Program-made: the position numbers and the translations under genes
Assembly (NCBI GenBank): GCA_013368325.1
Contig: JAACJK010000030.1
Coordinates: 1 to 27,935 of the forward strand
Direction: 5' to 3'
Source: Ephemerocybe angulata
Lineage: Eukaryota; Basidiomycota; Agaricomycetes; Agaricales; Psathyrellaceae
DNA length: 27,935 nucleotides
Part shown: positions 1 to 10,085 of the stretch, one piece after another
How the letters are laid out: each line of letters begins with the position of its first letter
How positions within the stretch are numbered: the first letter of the stretch is position 1
The notes under the pieces: model-generated
Database searches by the model: none
What the model saw: the letters and a program-made list of their open reading frames with translations, nothing else
Told to the model about the DNA's origin: nothing

Positions 1-430
1 GCTACTGCAGACGTGTTGCTTTCCTGGCGAAGATCTATCACCAACGAGGGATAAGCTGGAACTGTACCGATGGGCACGTAACGACGGCCAAGCGTGTGTC
101 TCCCTGACGGACTCTTGATGATAACGAGGTCTTCCTCTAAGCCTGCATCCCTTGCTCCTTCCCCCCGAGCCACAGATCTACACAGGATCGGGAAAAATCA
201 GGCTACAGTCCTTCTCGCAGTGCAGTGACTTACTCCTTATACTGCTCCGACATCTTCTTGGGCCTGCGGCCTACGTGGTCCCCCTGAGCTTTACGTTTTT
301 GCGCTGACCTACAGCACTATTCGCATTATTAGGAGTAGCTGCTGTGATACTTGGAGACTTACACAGGGAGGAGAGGAAGCTCTCGAGATGGCAAAACCTG
401 GGATGCATCTGCTGATGTGGGGTTGCTCAT
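1..430 (-). CDS. 5' portion of an unrecognised basic protein gene, cut by the window edge
   Basis: I do not recognise this family. The model starts at the ATG 430-428 and uses exons 430-363, 308-234 and 177-1, joined by two canonical GT-AG introns of 54 and 56 nt (both donors GTAAGT). Phases agree across both junctions, and about 106 residues are readable before the edge. The protein starts with a polar stretch rich in S/P/L, then a basic segment (KRKAQGDHVGRRPKK) that could be a nuclear signal, then a section with LGRRYVPIGTVPAYPSL that looks like folded protein. Without splicing no frame is open across this region, and the clean intron structure is the main support. It is transcribed away from the broken gene at 1368. 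It could be a normal gene or part of a mobile element; the rest lies outside the window. Confidence 0.5.
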
Positions 431-1367
431 GGTATTGTCGATGGTGGTGTCGATGAAAGAGTGTGCAAGGTCACGGGAGAATGCATGATAGATCAGATTC
501 CGCGGAGGTTGATGTGATCGTCATGGCATATGCCGTTAGGAGCTTTGTTGCGCGCCTCTGCGATATTTGTGAGCGCCTCTTGACGTTCCGCCCTATCAAC
601 ACAGCCCTTTGTAGGATTTCGAAGATATTAGTATCTCAGTGATTTAGACACAAAAACTATACTCAGATAATCTCCAGTAGCCTCGCGCCATCCTCTAGCG
701 ATAGCGAGTACATTAGGCAGTGAGTACGTGCGTGAAGCGACGTACAAAGTACTTTCATCTCTTGACACTTCCACGCCACTATAATTCAGTGAGACTCGCA
801 GGGTAGTCTAAAGCTAGGCTCACACCTTCCTTTTGTGACAGCAGGGACATCAGGCAGCCAGTGCGCGCCCCCCTTGTGCGCGAAGTACAATGTGCGTTCA
901 TATGCGACGTACGACACTCATTTTCCGCCAGTATTCTACAGTTCGTAAGATTGAATCTGCAAGAAGTTTAACGAGCAGTGTCTGACAGTGAAAGGGTGCG
1001 TACCTCATTCTACTGTTGCTAAATCGAGCTGGCAAGGTGCGACTTGACGCCCTTCTTTGTCACTTGGTTTAGTATGATATATGTTATATATGTCTAGATT
1101 TTTTCATAGCATGTACTGTGTGCTATTCATTTATTATTCTACGTACATACTTTTACTTTAAATGTATTGAGCGAGCCTGGAGAGCATGAACAGTCTGATG
1201 GTGGAGTAAACGTGAGACGAAACGCGCCAAGTCAGACGCGGAACTGTGAATCCTTACCGGTTTCGACTTTAGCAACAACCATCAAGCTCACCCACCCCCA
1301 CTCGAGTACGGGTCGTCCAGACTGCGCACTCACTACAGCTGGTATAGTAAATTCTAGTATAGCTGAA
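431..1367. other. Intergenic region between divergent genes, no supported gene
   Basis: About 940 bp between the divergent starts at 430 (-) and 1368 (+). I see no exon chain, RNA gene or clear repeat. An AT-rich tract lies around 1070-1165, with several TATA-like runs (for example near 1078-1090) that could serve the plus-strand gene, but none is at a convincing distance. Confidence 0.4.
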
Positions 1368-2239
1368 ATGGGGCGCCCTGTTCTCTATAAAACGGAGGAG
1401 GAGAAAAGGCCGCTGCATGCGAACGAAGCAGGAAGTACTATGAACGGTTAGGGCCCGGCATCCTTGTACCACTTACGCCGTCCAACTGACTTTATTGCAG
1501 ATTCCGGGAGAACATCTCCATTTCCAGGAAGCAGAAATATGCAGCCAAAAGGCGTAACGATCCTTCGAAGCATGAGAAAGTAAAAGTTGTTAAATCTGAC
1601 GAGGAGCGCAAGTACGACAATCGTCAGAAAAGCAATCGGTCATATCAGCGGTGCGTACTTCATTGATTGTATACATGGATGCGCTCTCAAAAATGGGTGT
1701 ACATTTCTAGAAGGAAATCTGCCCCAAAGAATGAAGGCAGTAGTAGCAAACAATCGAAACCGGCGAGTGATTTAAGGTGTGTTAAACGAGCGACAAATGC
1801 CATTCCATACCTCATAGGAACTGTGTTTCTTAGCACTGCAGTGGTTAGCCGCCGGCCTCCGAGGGACATCTGGGAAGGGCATACCAAATTTCTCCTCACA
1901 TCCTACAAGGACATGCTGGAAAATAGGTCGCTTCGCGAGTTCCTGGAGGATATTTCAGCTCGGTACATCGAGAGTGGTGTGGTCGAGGACCTTGTATTGG
2001 TCTTGCCGCGCCTAATCCGGCTTCGAGAAGGTGTTTACGCCCATGAGCAAGATATCTCATTGGAGGTGGGAGCAGCAGCTCAACTTGGTGAGCTCGAAGC
2101 GCTGGGTGCCAAAATAGACCAAGCTGTGGAGATGATTCAGGACTTGGAGGACATGGCCAGGTTCCGTGGGCACGACGAATTTATTGATTTGTATAGCGAG
2201 GGTGACCTGTACTATCAGAGATCACATTTGTTAGATTGA
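1368..2239 (+). pseudogene. Repeated mushroom-family gene with GRPxLY/EEK N-terminus, one-base frameshift in exon 1
   Basis: Exons 1368-1446, 1501-1650, 1711-1776 and 1834-2239 join through small GT-AG introns; the last (1777-1833, 57 nt) has no in-frame stop and could be retained. The N-terminus reads MGRPVLYKTEEEK, then a basic charged region with ERSRKYYER and SRKQKYAAKRR. From memory this resembles the start of many uncharacterised, often repeated Agaricomycete proteins; I cannot name a Pfam entry. The C-terminal exon is acidic and helical (WEGHTKFLLTSYKDML, then LGELEALGAKIDQAVEMIQ). The EEKR half and the ERSRKYYER half lie in different frames: one base appears missing near the AAAAGG run at 1404-1409, so the gene is either decayed or carries an assembly indel. 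Function unknown; the basic N-terminus might bind nucleic acid (inference). Confidence 0.55.
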
Positions 2240-2460
2240 ATGGCATGCAAGTTGACATCCAAGGGATGTTATACTCCTTCTCTTTCTGTTGAACTCCGTT
2301 CTGAGCTACCAGGAAGGTATTAACTGACGTCGAGCGTGACTTTATCAATACGATACTTATGTGATTATAGACAGTAACTCAAATATCGAATGAAGGGCAA
2401 AGGATAAAAGATATCATTTCGATGGTGACAGGAAAAAGGTATTGAGGTAATGGAGGGTGG

Positions 2461-4191
2461 CTACAGGGGTTCTTCAGTTTCAGAGAACTCCTCTTCGTCA
2501 TCCTCCTCCGGCTCGTCCTCGGGCGGGTACAGTTCGTTCTCCTCCGTGATGACAGTCAACGATTCCAGCCTTCTTTCCAGCTCCTCCAACCTCTCGTTCG
2601 CCAGTGCCAGCTTTTGCTCCGTGGCAGCTGTCTTGGCTTCAGCGGCCTCCGCTCGAGCCTTGTTTCTCAACGCCTCAACGATAGATTCAACCTTGGCCTT
2701 ACGGTCAGCGCGGACTAGACTGGTCATTGTCATGCTAACATCCTTATGAAAGGACGCGAGCGCAGCCGGAGCTTCAGCACGGAGCTTTGGGGACGAATAA
2801 TGCGTGAAGGGAGTCCGAGCAGATGGATGCTGCACGGCAACATACATCCAGCAACCTGATCGAATGGAGATGCTCTCGCACTAGGTTCCTTATTAGCTCA
2901 TGAAATTAGGGGTGCAATGATAGGAACGGTACGAACGCGGGACATGAGGTCATGGACCCAACCGGAATAACACTTCGTCGCGCGGGCGTTATCCACAATT
3001 TCCGGGAGCAATGGGCGCTTACGGGCCAAACCTAAAGACAGGGATGAAACAGGTCAGCACGATCGACAGAAAAAAAGAAGGGGACGCACGCCAGTTCCGG
3101 GCACCGCGACCCACTCCCTCAATCCAGTCGAAGATTGGCTTCGCACCGGATGCATAGGCCCGTTTCTTGGAGGCGGGTGCGGGGGAACTGTTCATCGAAT
3201 CCTCGCGGGGGCGCTTTTGCCCATGCTGGGACACAGAGTCCACATGGTCGTCAACGAGAGGCGTGGGACTAGTCGTTACAGAGGGTGCGGGCTGTGATGT
3301 TACATCAGAGGTTTCAAGTTCGCCATCCGGGAGTGGGACTGCGCCGGCGGGCTCTGGCACAGCACATGCGGAGGGCATGAGCCCAGCCTGTGTCGCAGGG
3401 ACGGGGGCTGTAATATCCTGTGTCGCAGGGACGGGGGCTGGAATATCGTCGTCCAGAAGGGAGAGATCGACGTTGTAGGCGTTACTCTGGGCCGTCAGAG
3501 GCGCACCACCGACGGTTGAAGGAGACTGGTCAGTTCCGGCAGGCGGTGCAGTAGCAGACGGAGGCGCGGGTCCCGCAAGCCCATAGGAGGCGGGGTTGAA
3601 GAGCCAGGGGTGCGACATTGGGGTATCTGATTGGGATGTTAGAATGTGCACGCCGTCCGCGATTCGCGAAGGAAGAGCAACTTACACCCGGGAGGGAACT
3701 GATACACCGGAGCACTTGGAGTTCCAGGGGGGTAGCTCTGAACTCCAGCAGGAGTTGCTGAGGGTGGGTTGAAGTTGAAGGCGTACGGGTTCACTGAGAG
3801 AGGTTTGATGGATCAGCAAAGGACAACGAGAACAACCTAATTCTAACTTACTTTGTCCAAATTGAAATTGAGGGTACATCGGCACTACGAGGGAAGGTAT
3901 AAATTGATGATGAGATATTTAATGTGCACGGGGCGCACCTTGTTGAGCTGCGAGTGCTGGACCTTGTTGGACAGCGAGTGTTGGATCGATGACTGGGTTC
4001 TGACCAGCGGGGGAGGCTATTGATAGCCTTTAGAGAGATATCCCGTACGCGAATGCAAAACGTACACCTGCTTGAGCCTTGCGGCTGTGAGCACACTCAG
4101 TCAGGAGTGGGCTACCATCACATCGACGGCAGTGAAGCTTTTTGGCGGGCTTCGGCTCTTTGGTTGGTTGTCGACGTTTGGAAGGAGCCAT
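2461..4191 (-). CDS. Seven-exon protein with N-terminal Cys/His motif, nuclear-signal-like clusters and C-terminal coiled coil
   Basis: Exons on the minus strand: 4191-4068, 4016-3939, 3884-3852, 3793-3686, 3626-3090, 3031-2937 and 2880-2461. All introns are GT-AG, 52-60 nt, phases agree, and the sum gives 464 residues ending in TAG. Residues 21-35 carry C-x2-C-x8-C-x-H (C21, C24, C33, H35) just after a lysine-rich start, suggesting a small zinc-binding fold. The middle is proline/alanine-rich and disordered, with a tandem decapeptide (DIPAPVPATQ, DITAPVPATQ) near 175-194. Basic clusters KRPRE (~252) and KKR (~268) look like a bipartite nuclear signal. Residues ~382-434 form an Ala/Glu/Leu-rich coiled coil, followed by a strongly acidic tail. 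I do not recognise the family. It starts 482 bp from the divergent KDZ gene, so the two may share a promoter. An adaptor or DNA-binding nuclear role is inference only. Confidence 0.72.
3386..3445. repeat. 30-bp tandem duplication inside the seven-exon gene
   Basis: Two adjacent copies of a 30-bp unit (core tgtcgcagggacgggggctg followed by naatatc) encode the in-frame decapeptide pair on the minus strand. The copies are nearly identical, so the duplication is recent. Confidence 0.75.
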
Positions 4192-4345
4192 GATGATGTT
4201 GAGTTGTCGTTGGCTAACGGTGCCAGGCTATATGGAGAGGGATGGGGTTCGAGCGAAAACAGCGGGTGCCCATGAGACGACCCTGGAACGATCCCACATG
4301 ACTCCTGCCTTCTCCCTTGTATCATCGTTCCCCATGTGAGCCCAT

Positions 4346-4612
4346 GTGAGCCCATGCGCCTTGATAAGATTGGATTGAGGCCCGCGCCGGGTGCTGAATT
4401 GGAAATGACGCGCTAAGCACGACCAAAGCACGACGGTGAGCCCATGCGCCTTGATGAGACTGGATTAAGACCCCCACTTGGAGACGATGGGTGCCGAATT
4501 GCAAATAACTTGCCTAAGCCAGCCGGTGACCCATGTGCCTCGCATGGGAGCGGATTAAGGCCCCAAATATGTATTTGGATCGATGGGTGCTGAGCGCTGA
4601 ATCGGAAACAAG
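4346..4612. repeat. Three diverged ~90-bp tandem repeats in the divergent intergenic region
   Basis: Three copies begin near 4351, 4441 and 4530 (spacing 90 and 89 bp). Shared blocks are cccatgcgccttgat, tggattaagg and gatgggtgctgaat. A shorter direct repeat, gtgagcccat, occurs twice at 4337-4356 just before copy 1. The repeats fill most of the 482-bp gap between the start codons of the seven-exon gene (-) and the KDZ gene (+). They could be a promoter or enhancer array, or a subterminal transposase-binding region (inference). Confidence 0.8.
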
Positions 4613-4673
4613 GCTCATAAACCACACGACACTTTTACCCCCACCCCAAGGCATTGCTTTCTAGCTCACCAAT

Positions 4674-7600
4674 ATGGCCACGAGAAAGAAACGAAGGCGT
4701 AAAGATGAAGATGACCTTGACGATGAGGCTCAGCATTCGTTCCCTAGTGAGCTCCTGGAGGCCGTGGCGGAAACTTCTTACTGGACATCCCCAACGAAAC
4801 CTCAGCGAATTTTCGAAGAGGCAAAGAGCCCTAGAAAGCGCGTTGTAAAGAAGGTTCTTGCTCAATCATCGCAGACCGCTGGGGCTTTCAAAGAGGATGA
4901 TGAGGGTGCTTGGACACAAGAGGTGCCGTCAAGTCAAGCTACGGGCGCCAGTGGCATCGAGGACGGTGGGACAATATCGGACGTTGTGCCCGACCAAGCG
5001 CCGGACGACGGTGATTTCGGCTCTTGGGTCGGCTCGGAAGTAATTGATCCAGACCTTGGGTGGATCGGCGAAGACGACGACTTCGAAGACTATGTTGACG
5101 CCGTAACCTCACATGTCGCGGGGTATAGCCACCTTCATACCTCTCTATTCGTTGTTCAGGGATGGGATTCTAACAAGAGGCAGACCACGGTAAGTGTCGT
5201 ATCTGATTTAGTTTGCTTTAATACTTGACATTGACTCCACCTAAGGATGCGTGGTATCATATGCGATTCCAAACCTCCGATGTAGGACAGCTCGACACCG
5301 GGTGCACCTGCCCTAAAGCTCTTAACCGCAACCTCTGTGTGCACAGGCGGTACTTTCAGGACTATGAGGTCGAGAGTATCATTCTCGAGAAGAATGCCGA
5401 AGGAACCGAGGACAGGGATGTTGCAGGTGATAAGGATAGGACAGGTAAGCTACTTAACTTACCTCTTCAGTAATGAAATAGCATTGTAACGATGGACTCA
5501 TCACCCCCGGCAGCGACGCTCTTCTCCCGCCGCATCCTAGGACGCCATCGTTTGGAAAGCTTGTACTCCGTTCAGTCGATGTCGTCCTCCGAGCTCAAAG
5601 GCCGAGCGATCGTCAGTAATATCCTTTCCCGTTCGGAATCGACCTGGAAATGCTCCAAGGACACGGGACTTCTATCATGCTATCATATAAACAAGGCCAG
5701 AGAGCGGTACCCAGACGTCCCAGAAGATGAAATCGAAGATTTGGAGGACTTTGTAGACTCAAGCCTCGACTCACTCTCTATAGGCGAACTTGGTCAGTTC
5801 CTGTGATCTGAACTATCTTGTGGGATGACGCTGATCTATCCTCAGCTCGCGGACCCGGTACCACAGTATCCTATCTGCCAATACATCCACCGTTCTGGGC
5901 GCGAATCCCGTCCGACCCCAAGCTCTATTCCGATCCCCCTCCTGCCCGGACACCCCCAGATGGCCCATTCCCTCTTCAAGCCGATTCCTCCTGCAACTGT
6001 GGAACAACGCGGACCTTCTTCAATAGGGATGGGCTGAAAAAAACGAAGCGTTGCAAGTTGTACACCCTGCTAACGGTTCATGACGTCGAGATTGAGGTTC
6101 AAGTCTGCCCCGTTTGTCCTTCCGTCCGGCGAAAGCGAATCGGCCCTGATCTGCGCGCACATGGCATATTCAATTTCAACAATTCTGCCCTTGTCTCCCA
6201 CGAGCTACTTGACGAATACACCAGCTGCTTTACCTCCTCAGAGACGCCCTTTACCGCCTGGTATACGCAATTGTCAAGACGCTATCTCCTTTCTGGAAAA
6301 GAGTTCATGGGCGACGACCTCTTTCGCGCCGTATGGTTCGCATACGTCTCCCTCCAGAAGTTCGACAACGACATGTCCTGTACGGTCTGCGGACCATCAC
6401 CCGAGACGGTCATCTGGGATGGAATCACCTTAGCCTTTGGCCGGAAGCATCTCAGTGGTTCACTTCGCCCACCAACGTTTACGATGCCAGATTCCGTTCG
6501 GCGCCCTAACGTAAAGTACAAACCAAAGCAGCAACTCTTGCCCCTGGCGACATTACGACGGCGTTTCCGAGCCACGATGGAGCGGCCCACGCATCCCGAC
6601 CGCATCGAGGATGGGGAAGAAGAAGGCGGTGTTGATGGCGCAAAATCTCCTTCGAAGAAATCGCGAGCCAAACCCAAGGCGAAGAAGGGTGGTACTGCGT
6701 CAAACCCCGACACTCCGTCGAAGCGGGCACAGGCCATCCCCGAGACATCCACCCCTTCGCTATCTCCCATGAAACCGCAGGCTAACTCCGCGGCGATCTC
6801 GCTATCAACTGTGGCGGTCTCTACTGAAGCAACTGGTGCAACAGAAGGCACTCTCGAAGACGCAGGACCGACACCACTTCCCGCCACCAATCCAAATGAG
6901 AACCTCCGACGTCGACAGGCTTTGTTAGTGGAAGACTACTTGGAGAAGGTGGACTCGGTGACTGAAGACATGAGAAAGGAATGTCCCGCCTTAGCGCAGC
7001 TATATACGATGCATTACGGCCGTGCAGCCTTTTGGTCAGGGCACAAACCTCCTGCCGTCATAAAGAACTTGTTCCGACAGGTACGCCCATTCTCTGGTCA
7101 TGTGGACCCTGCTTACGACAACATAGATCGCCGCCGAGGAATCTGTGCTACAACTCGTCAACTACACGGCACTGCTCAAGCTTAGGGAGTTTGTGGCGAA
7201 GCCAGACGTTAACGTGGCCTATAAGCTGAGGCCCATACCTTCCCTGAACAAGGTTATAAATCACAGCGACGTAGATCTTGCTGATCTCTTGGGAGTGATG
7301 ACCTGGATTGAAAAGAAGGCGCGTGCTACTCTCAAAGCACTGATCGTTGAACCGCCGCTGCCACCGCCCAACATACATATCCTCCCGAATGATCATCTGG
7401 ATTGGATAACGGTACATCCTCTTTTGCCCTCGCCCCCATTCACCTCTAACTGACTAAATTTCGACAGACTGGTTGCTTTTATAGCATGCCCATAATACGG
7501 CATCGCCCGCTTTATCCGTCACTGAAAGAGAACCAAGAAGAACAGGCATCAGGCCAGCAACGTGGGGATCGATGCGGGAAGTATTACTCTCAATATGGAG

Positions 7601-8058
7601 AACGACGATTAACTGGGGGTATCATGGTATGCTGGTGTTCGCACAGCATTTGTTACGGGTTCCATTGTATCCCCAAAGCCGAAGGTCGTGACGATGTCTT
7701 CTCAGCAATGGTGACTCGATGGCCGACAGCTCCCAAAATCGTCATCTACGACTTTGCATGCGCCTTGGGTCCCTACTGCTTGCTGCGCGAGCCTATGTTT
7801 TTTGCAAATACCCTCTTTGCCATTGACATCTTTCATGCCACAGGTCACAGCAAATGTAGCCCTGCAGCATTCCTATCCGAGTATATGAATGTGGACACCA
7901 AGCTCGAATACATCAATTCGAGCGCGGCCGAATGCGGCAATGGAGCACTTAGGAGGATTCGAAAATCGGTCAGCTATATGGGACAGAAGAGGGCTATTAT
8001 ATATACAAAGGTCTTCCTTTCTGTATGGAATAGGCTGAAGATCTTGAAAATAGACTAG
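4674..8058 (+). CDS. KDZ-type transposase-family protein with SWIM-like finger and CxC5/CxC6-like cysteine clusters
   Basis: Six exons (4674-5189, 5246-5444, 5514-5792, 5846-7080, 7127-7411, 7468-8058) give an unbroken 1034-residue protein with consistent phases. Residues 1-172 are basic then acidic and disordered. A SWIM-like C-x-C-x8-C-x-H motif lies at 192-205 (CTCPKALNRNLCVH), followed by a related WKCSKD...CYH motif at 283-296. From ~381 a Cys-rich module (CNCG...CPVCP, HELLDEYTS, FRAVWFAYV, CTVCGPSPETVIWDG) matches my memory of the CxC5/CxC6 clusters associated with KDZ transposases. A Lys/Pro/Ser linker follows. The C-terminus (GIMVCWC ~889, YDFACALGPYC ~932, DIFHATGHSKC ~958, NSSAAECGN ~988) is the KDZ transposase region; D933, D958 and E993 are candidate catalytic acids. 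Intactness suggests recent activity or domestication. Terminal inverted repeats were not identified. Confidence 0.88.
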
Positions 8059-8207
8059 CATTTATGGTGGCTTAACTGCCCTATCAATTTGTGAGGCCAG
8101 TAGTTATGTTTACAGAAGCAGTGATCTGACGATCCACGGAGGTGAACGAACGCAAGCTCAATACTCAGGGACCTATGTCTCCAGAGGCATAGAAGGGCTG
8201 ATGTTCG

Positions 8208-9640
8208 ATTGGGGAGGAGGTACAAATGAGAAACTGGAGTGTCCAATGTCAGCAGAAGCATTGCTGATGGGAGGATTGAGGACGCACCCTCCGTTGGTTG
8301 TAGAGACATCGGCTTCGCGCTGAGAATCGACGGAGCCCGATGGCTACCTACCTAGGTCAGTTGCACACTTTTGGAAGGCCATGCAATGTTGTTGGATTTG
8401 CTGTGAGTGTAACTTCGTTGGTGCAAGATTGATCACGCCCCAATGGCATCCTTCGGTCGTCCTGCAGAGCTTCTTCCCAACAACATTCCATTTGCCGTCA
8501 CGGATGGGCTTGTTAAACTATGAGGGAAACTACCACGGTCTCGCACAGATAAGACACCGTACCATTGGTGGAGAACCGCGAAACTCGATTAGCGGGGGTT
8601 GCATCTAAGTGGTGTCAACGTCCATCGGTTGACCTGCATCCCAGCCGATATCAAGGACTCCGACGCTTGATAGGTCTCAGGGTCGAAAACCTAACCATCT
8701 CGCGAGCTGCCACCTCCGGCAGCGCTTTCTTAAAAAGTTGGTTGGATTCGATGTTGTGGAGGAGACACAAATGAAAAACTGGAGTGTCCAATGTCAGCAG
8801 AAGCATCGGCGATGGGAGGATGGAGAACGCACCCTCCGTTGGTTGTAGAGACATCGCAGGCCCGATAGATGCCGCCCTATGTCTACTGAAGCAGTGTAAG
8901 GGCGTCACGCGCTTATGGAGGGAATGCAGCCCGGAAAATGAGCGTCCATTGTCAGGAGAGGCATCGGTGATGGGAGAATCGAGAACGCACCTTCCGTTGG
9001 TTGTAGAGACATCGCAGGCCCGATAGACGGCGCCCTATGTCTACTGAAGCGCTGTAAATGCGTCGCGCGCTTATGGAGGGAATGCAGCCCAGAAAATGAG
9101 CGTCCATTGTCAGGAGAAGCATCGGTGATAGGAGGATCGAGAACGCACCTTCCGTTGGTTGTAGAGACATCGCAGGACCGATAGACGGCGCCCTATGTCT
9201 ACTGAAGCGCTGTAAAGGCGTCGCGCGCTTATGGAGGGAATGCAGCCCGGGTAATGCGCGTCCAATGTTGGCAGAAACATTGCTGATAGGAGGATCCAGA
9301 ACGCACCCTCCGTTGGTTGTGGAAACATCGGGGCTTCGCGTGGTTGTGGAGGAAATGCAGCAGCGAAACCGCCGCCCAATGTCAGCAGATGCATTGCTGA
9401 AGCGAGGATGGAGAACGCACCGACCATTGGTTGTAGAGACATCGCAGGCTCGATAGACGGCGCCCTATATCTACTGAAGCAGCGTAAGGGTGTCGCGCGC
9501 TTATGGAGGGAATGCAGCCCGGATAATGAGCGTCCAATGTCGGCAGAAACATCGGTGATGGGAGGATCGAGGACGCGCCTTCCGTTGGTTGTAGAGACAT
9601 CGCAGGCCCGATAGACGGCGCCCTTAGCGCCGTTGCTTGT
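8208..9640. repeat. Array of ~157-bp minisatellite-like repeats downstream of the KDZ gene
   Basis: The anchor gttggttgtagagacatcg recurs near 8293, 8837, 8996, 9153, 9311 (variant gtggaaacatcg), 9426 and 9583, with a degenerate copy near 9630. Most spacings are 155-159 bp; one is ~117 bp, so one unit carries a deletion. The first copy stands apart, ~540 bp upstream of the regular core (about 8745-9640), but shares its lead-in (aaactggagtgtccaatgtcagcagaagc at ~8231 and ~8775). Other shared blocks are gcgcgcttatggagggaatgcagcc and gacggcgccctatgtctactgaagc. The same peptides appear in shifting reading frames because the unit is not a multiple of three, so the array is not protein coding. Each unit holds a near-inverted pair (gtag-ag-acat against atgtctac) that could form a hairpin. 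Between 8330 and 8745 I see no other gene. Confidence 0.9.
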
Positions 9641-9707
9641 AGAAACACTGCGGAGGTGGTCCGTATCGTGGACCGTATCACCTGGATAACCGGGAGCTCA
9701 ATCCAGC

Positions 9708-10014
9708 ATGCCATGTCTACACATGCAGCTATGTCTACAGATGCACCGAACTTTGGATGAGTGTTTAAGGAAGTATTCGAGGTGTCCACGGTCACCGGAA
9801 GCTTTGCTGAGGGATGGATGGGAGCGCACTCATCTCATCGTGAAGTACTGCTGGGATGGGATTCTAGACGGAAAGGACCCAGTGGGATACACCTACAGAC
9901 CATTTGACAGTATGGTACGCGATTGAGCCAAGCATTGGCCCACCTGCGACAGGATATAGCAGAAAGGGCAAAGGCCAAGGTATGGCCTATTGAGCGGGCA
10001 TAGCCAAAAAGGGT
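9708..10014 (+). pseudogene. Unrecognised coding-like fragment between the repeat array and the NmrA remnant
   Basis: A short frame to 9926 ends with YCWDGILDGKDPVGYTYRP, and the neighbouring frame continues with LSQALAHLRQDIAERAKAK to a stop near 10011. Together they read like one protein C-terminus with a one-base shift near 9916-9920. No family recognised. It may be debris of a mobile element; it is not the missing Rossmann half of the downstream gene, since no glycine-rich GxxGxxG motif is seen. Confidence 0.25.
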
Positions 10015-10085
10015 GCAGGCATCACTTTTTACATCTTACATAATCATCCTCGCCGGTGAGGATGACCATCATCCTTCCCGGTTAG

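Noticed and set aside
6282..6890. Long open frame on the minus strand opposite the KDZ gene
   Set aside because: It is antisense to well-conserved CxC sequence, has no family features and only mirrors the codon bias of the true gene.
8208..9640. CRISPR-like array
   Set aside because: Units are ~157 bp and similar throughout, without short repeats separating unique spacers, and the genome is eukaryotic.
8952..9795. Series of minus-strand frames with repeated peptides such as MSLQPTEGAFSIL and RCLYNQRKVRS
   Set aside because: The unit is not a multiple of three, so the same peptide appears in different frames and none continues through the array. This is repeat DNA, not a repeat protein.
9640..10085. 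Search for the missing N-terminal Rossmann half of the NmrA-like gene
   Set aside because: No GxxGxxG-type glycine-rich segment in any frame; the available fragments (YCWDGILDGKDP and others) do not match.
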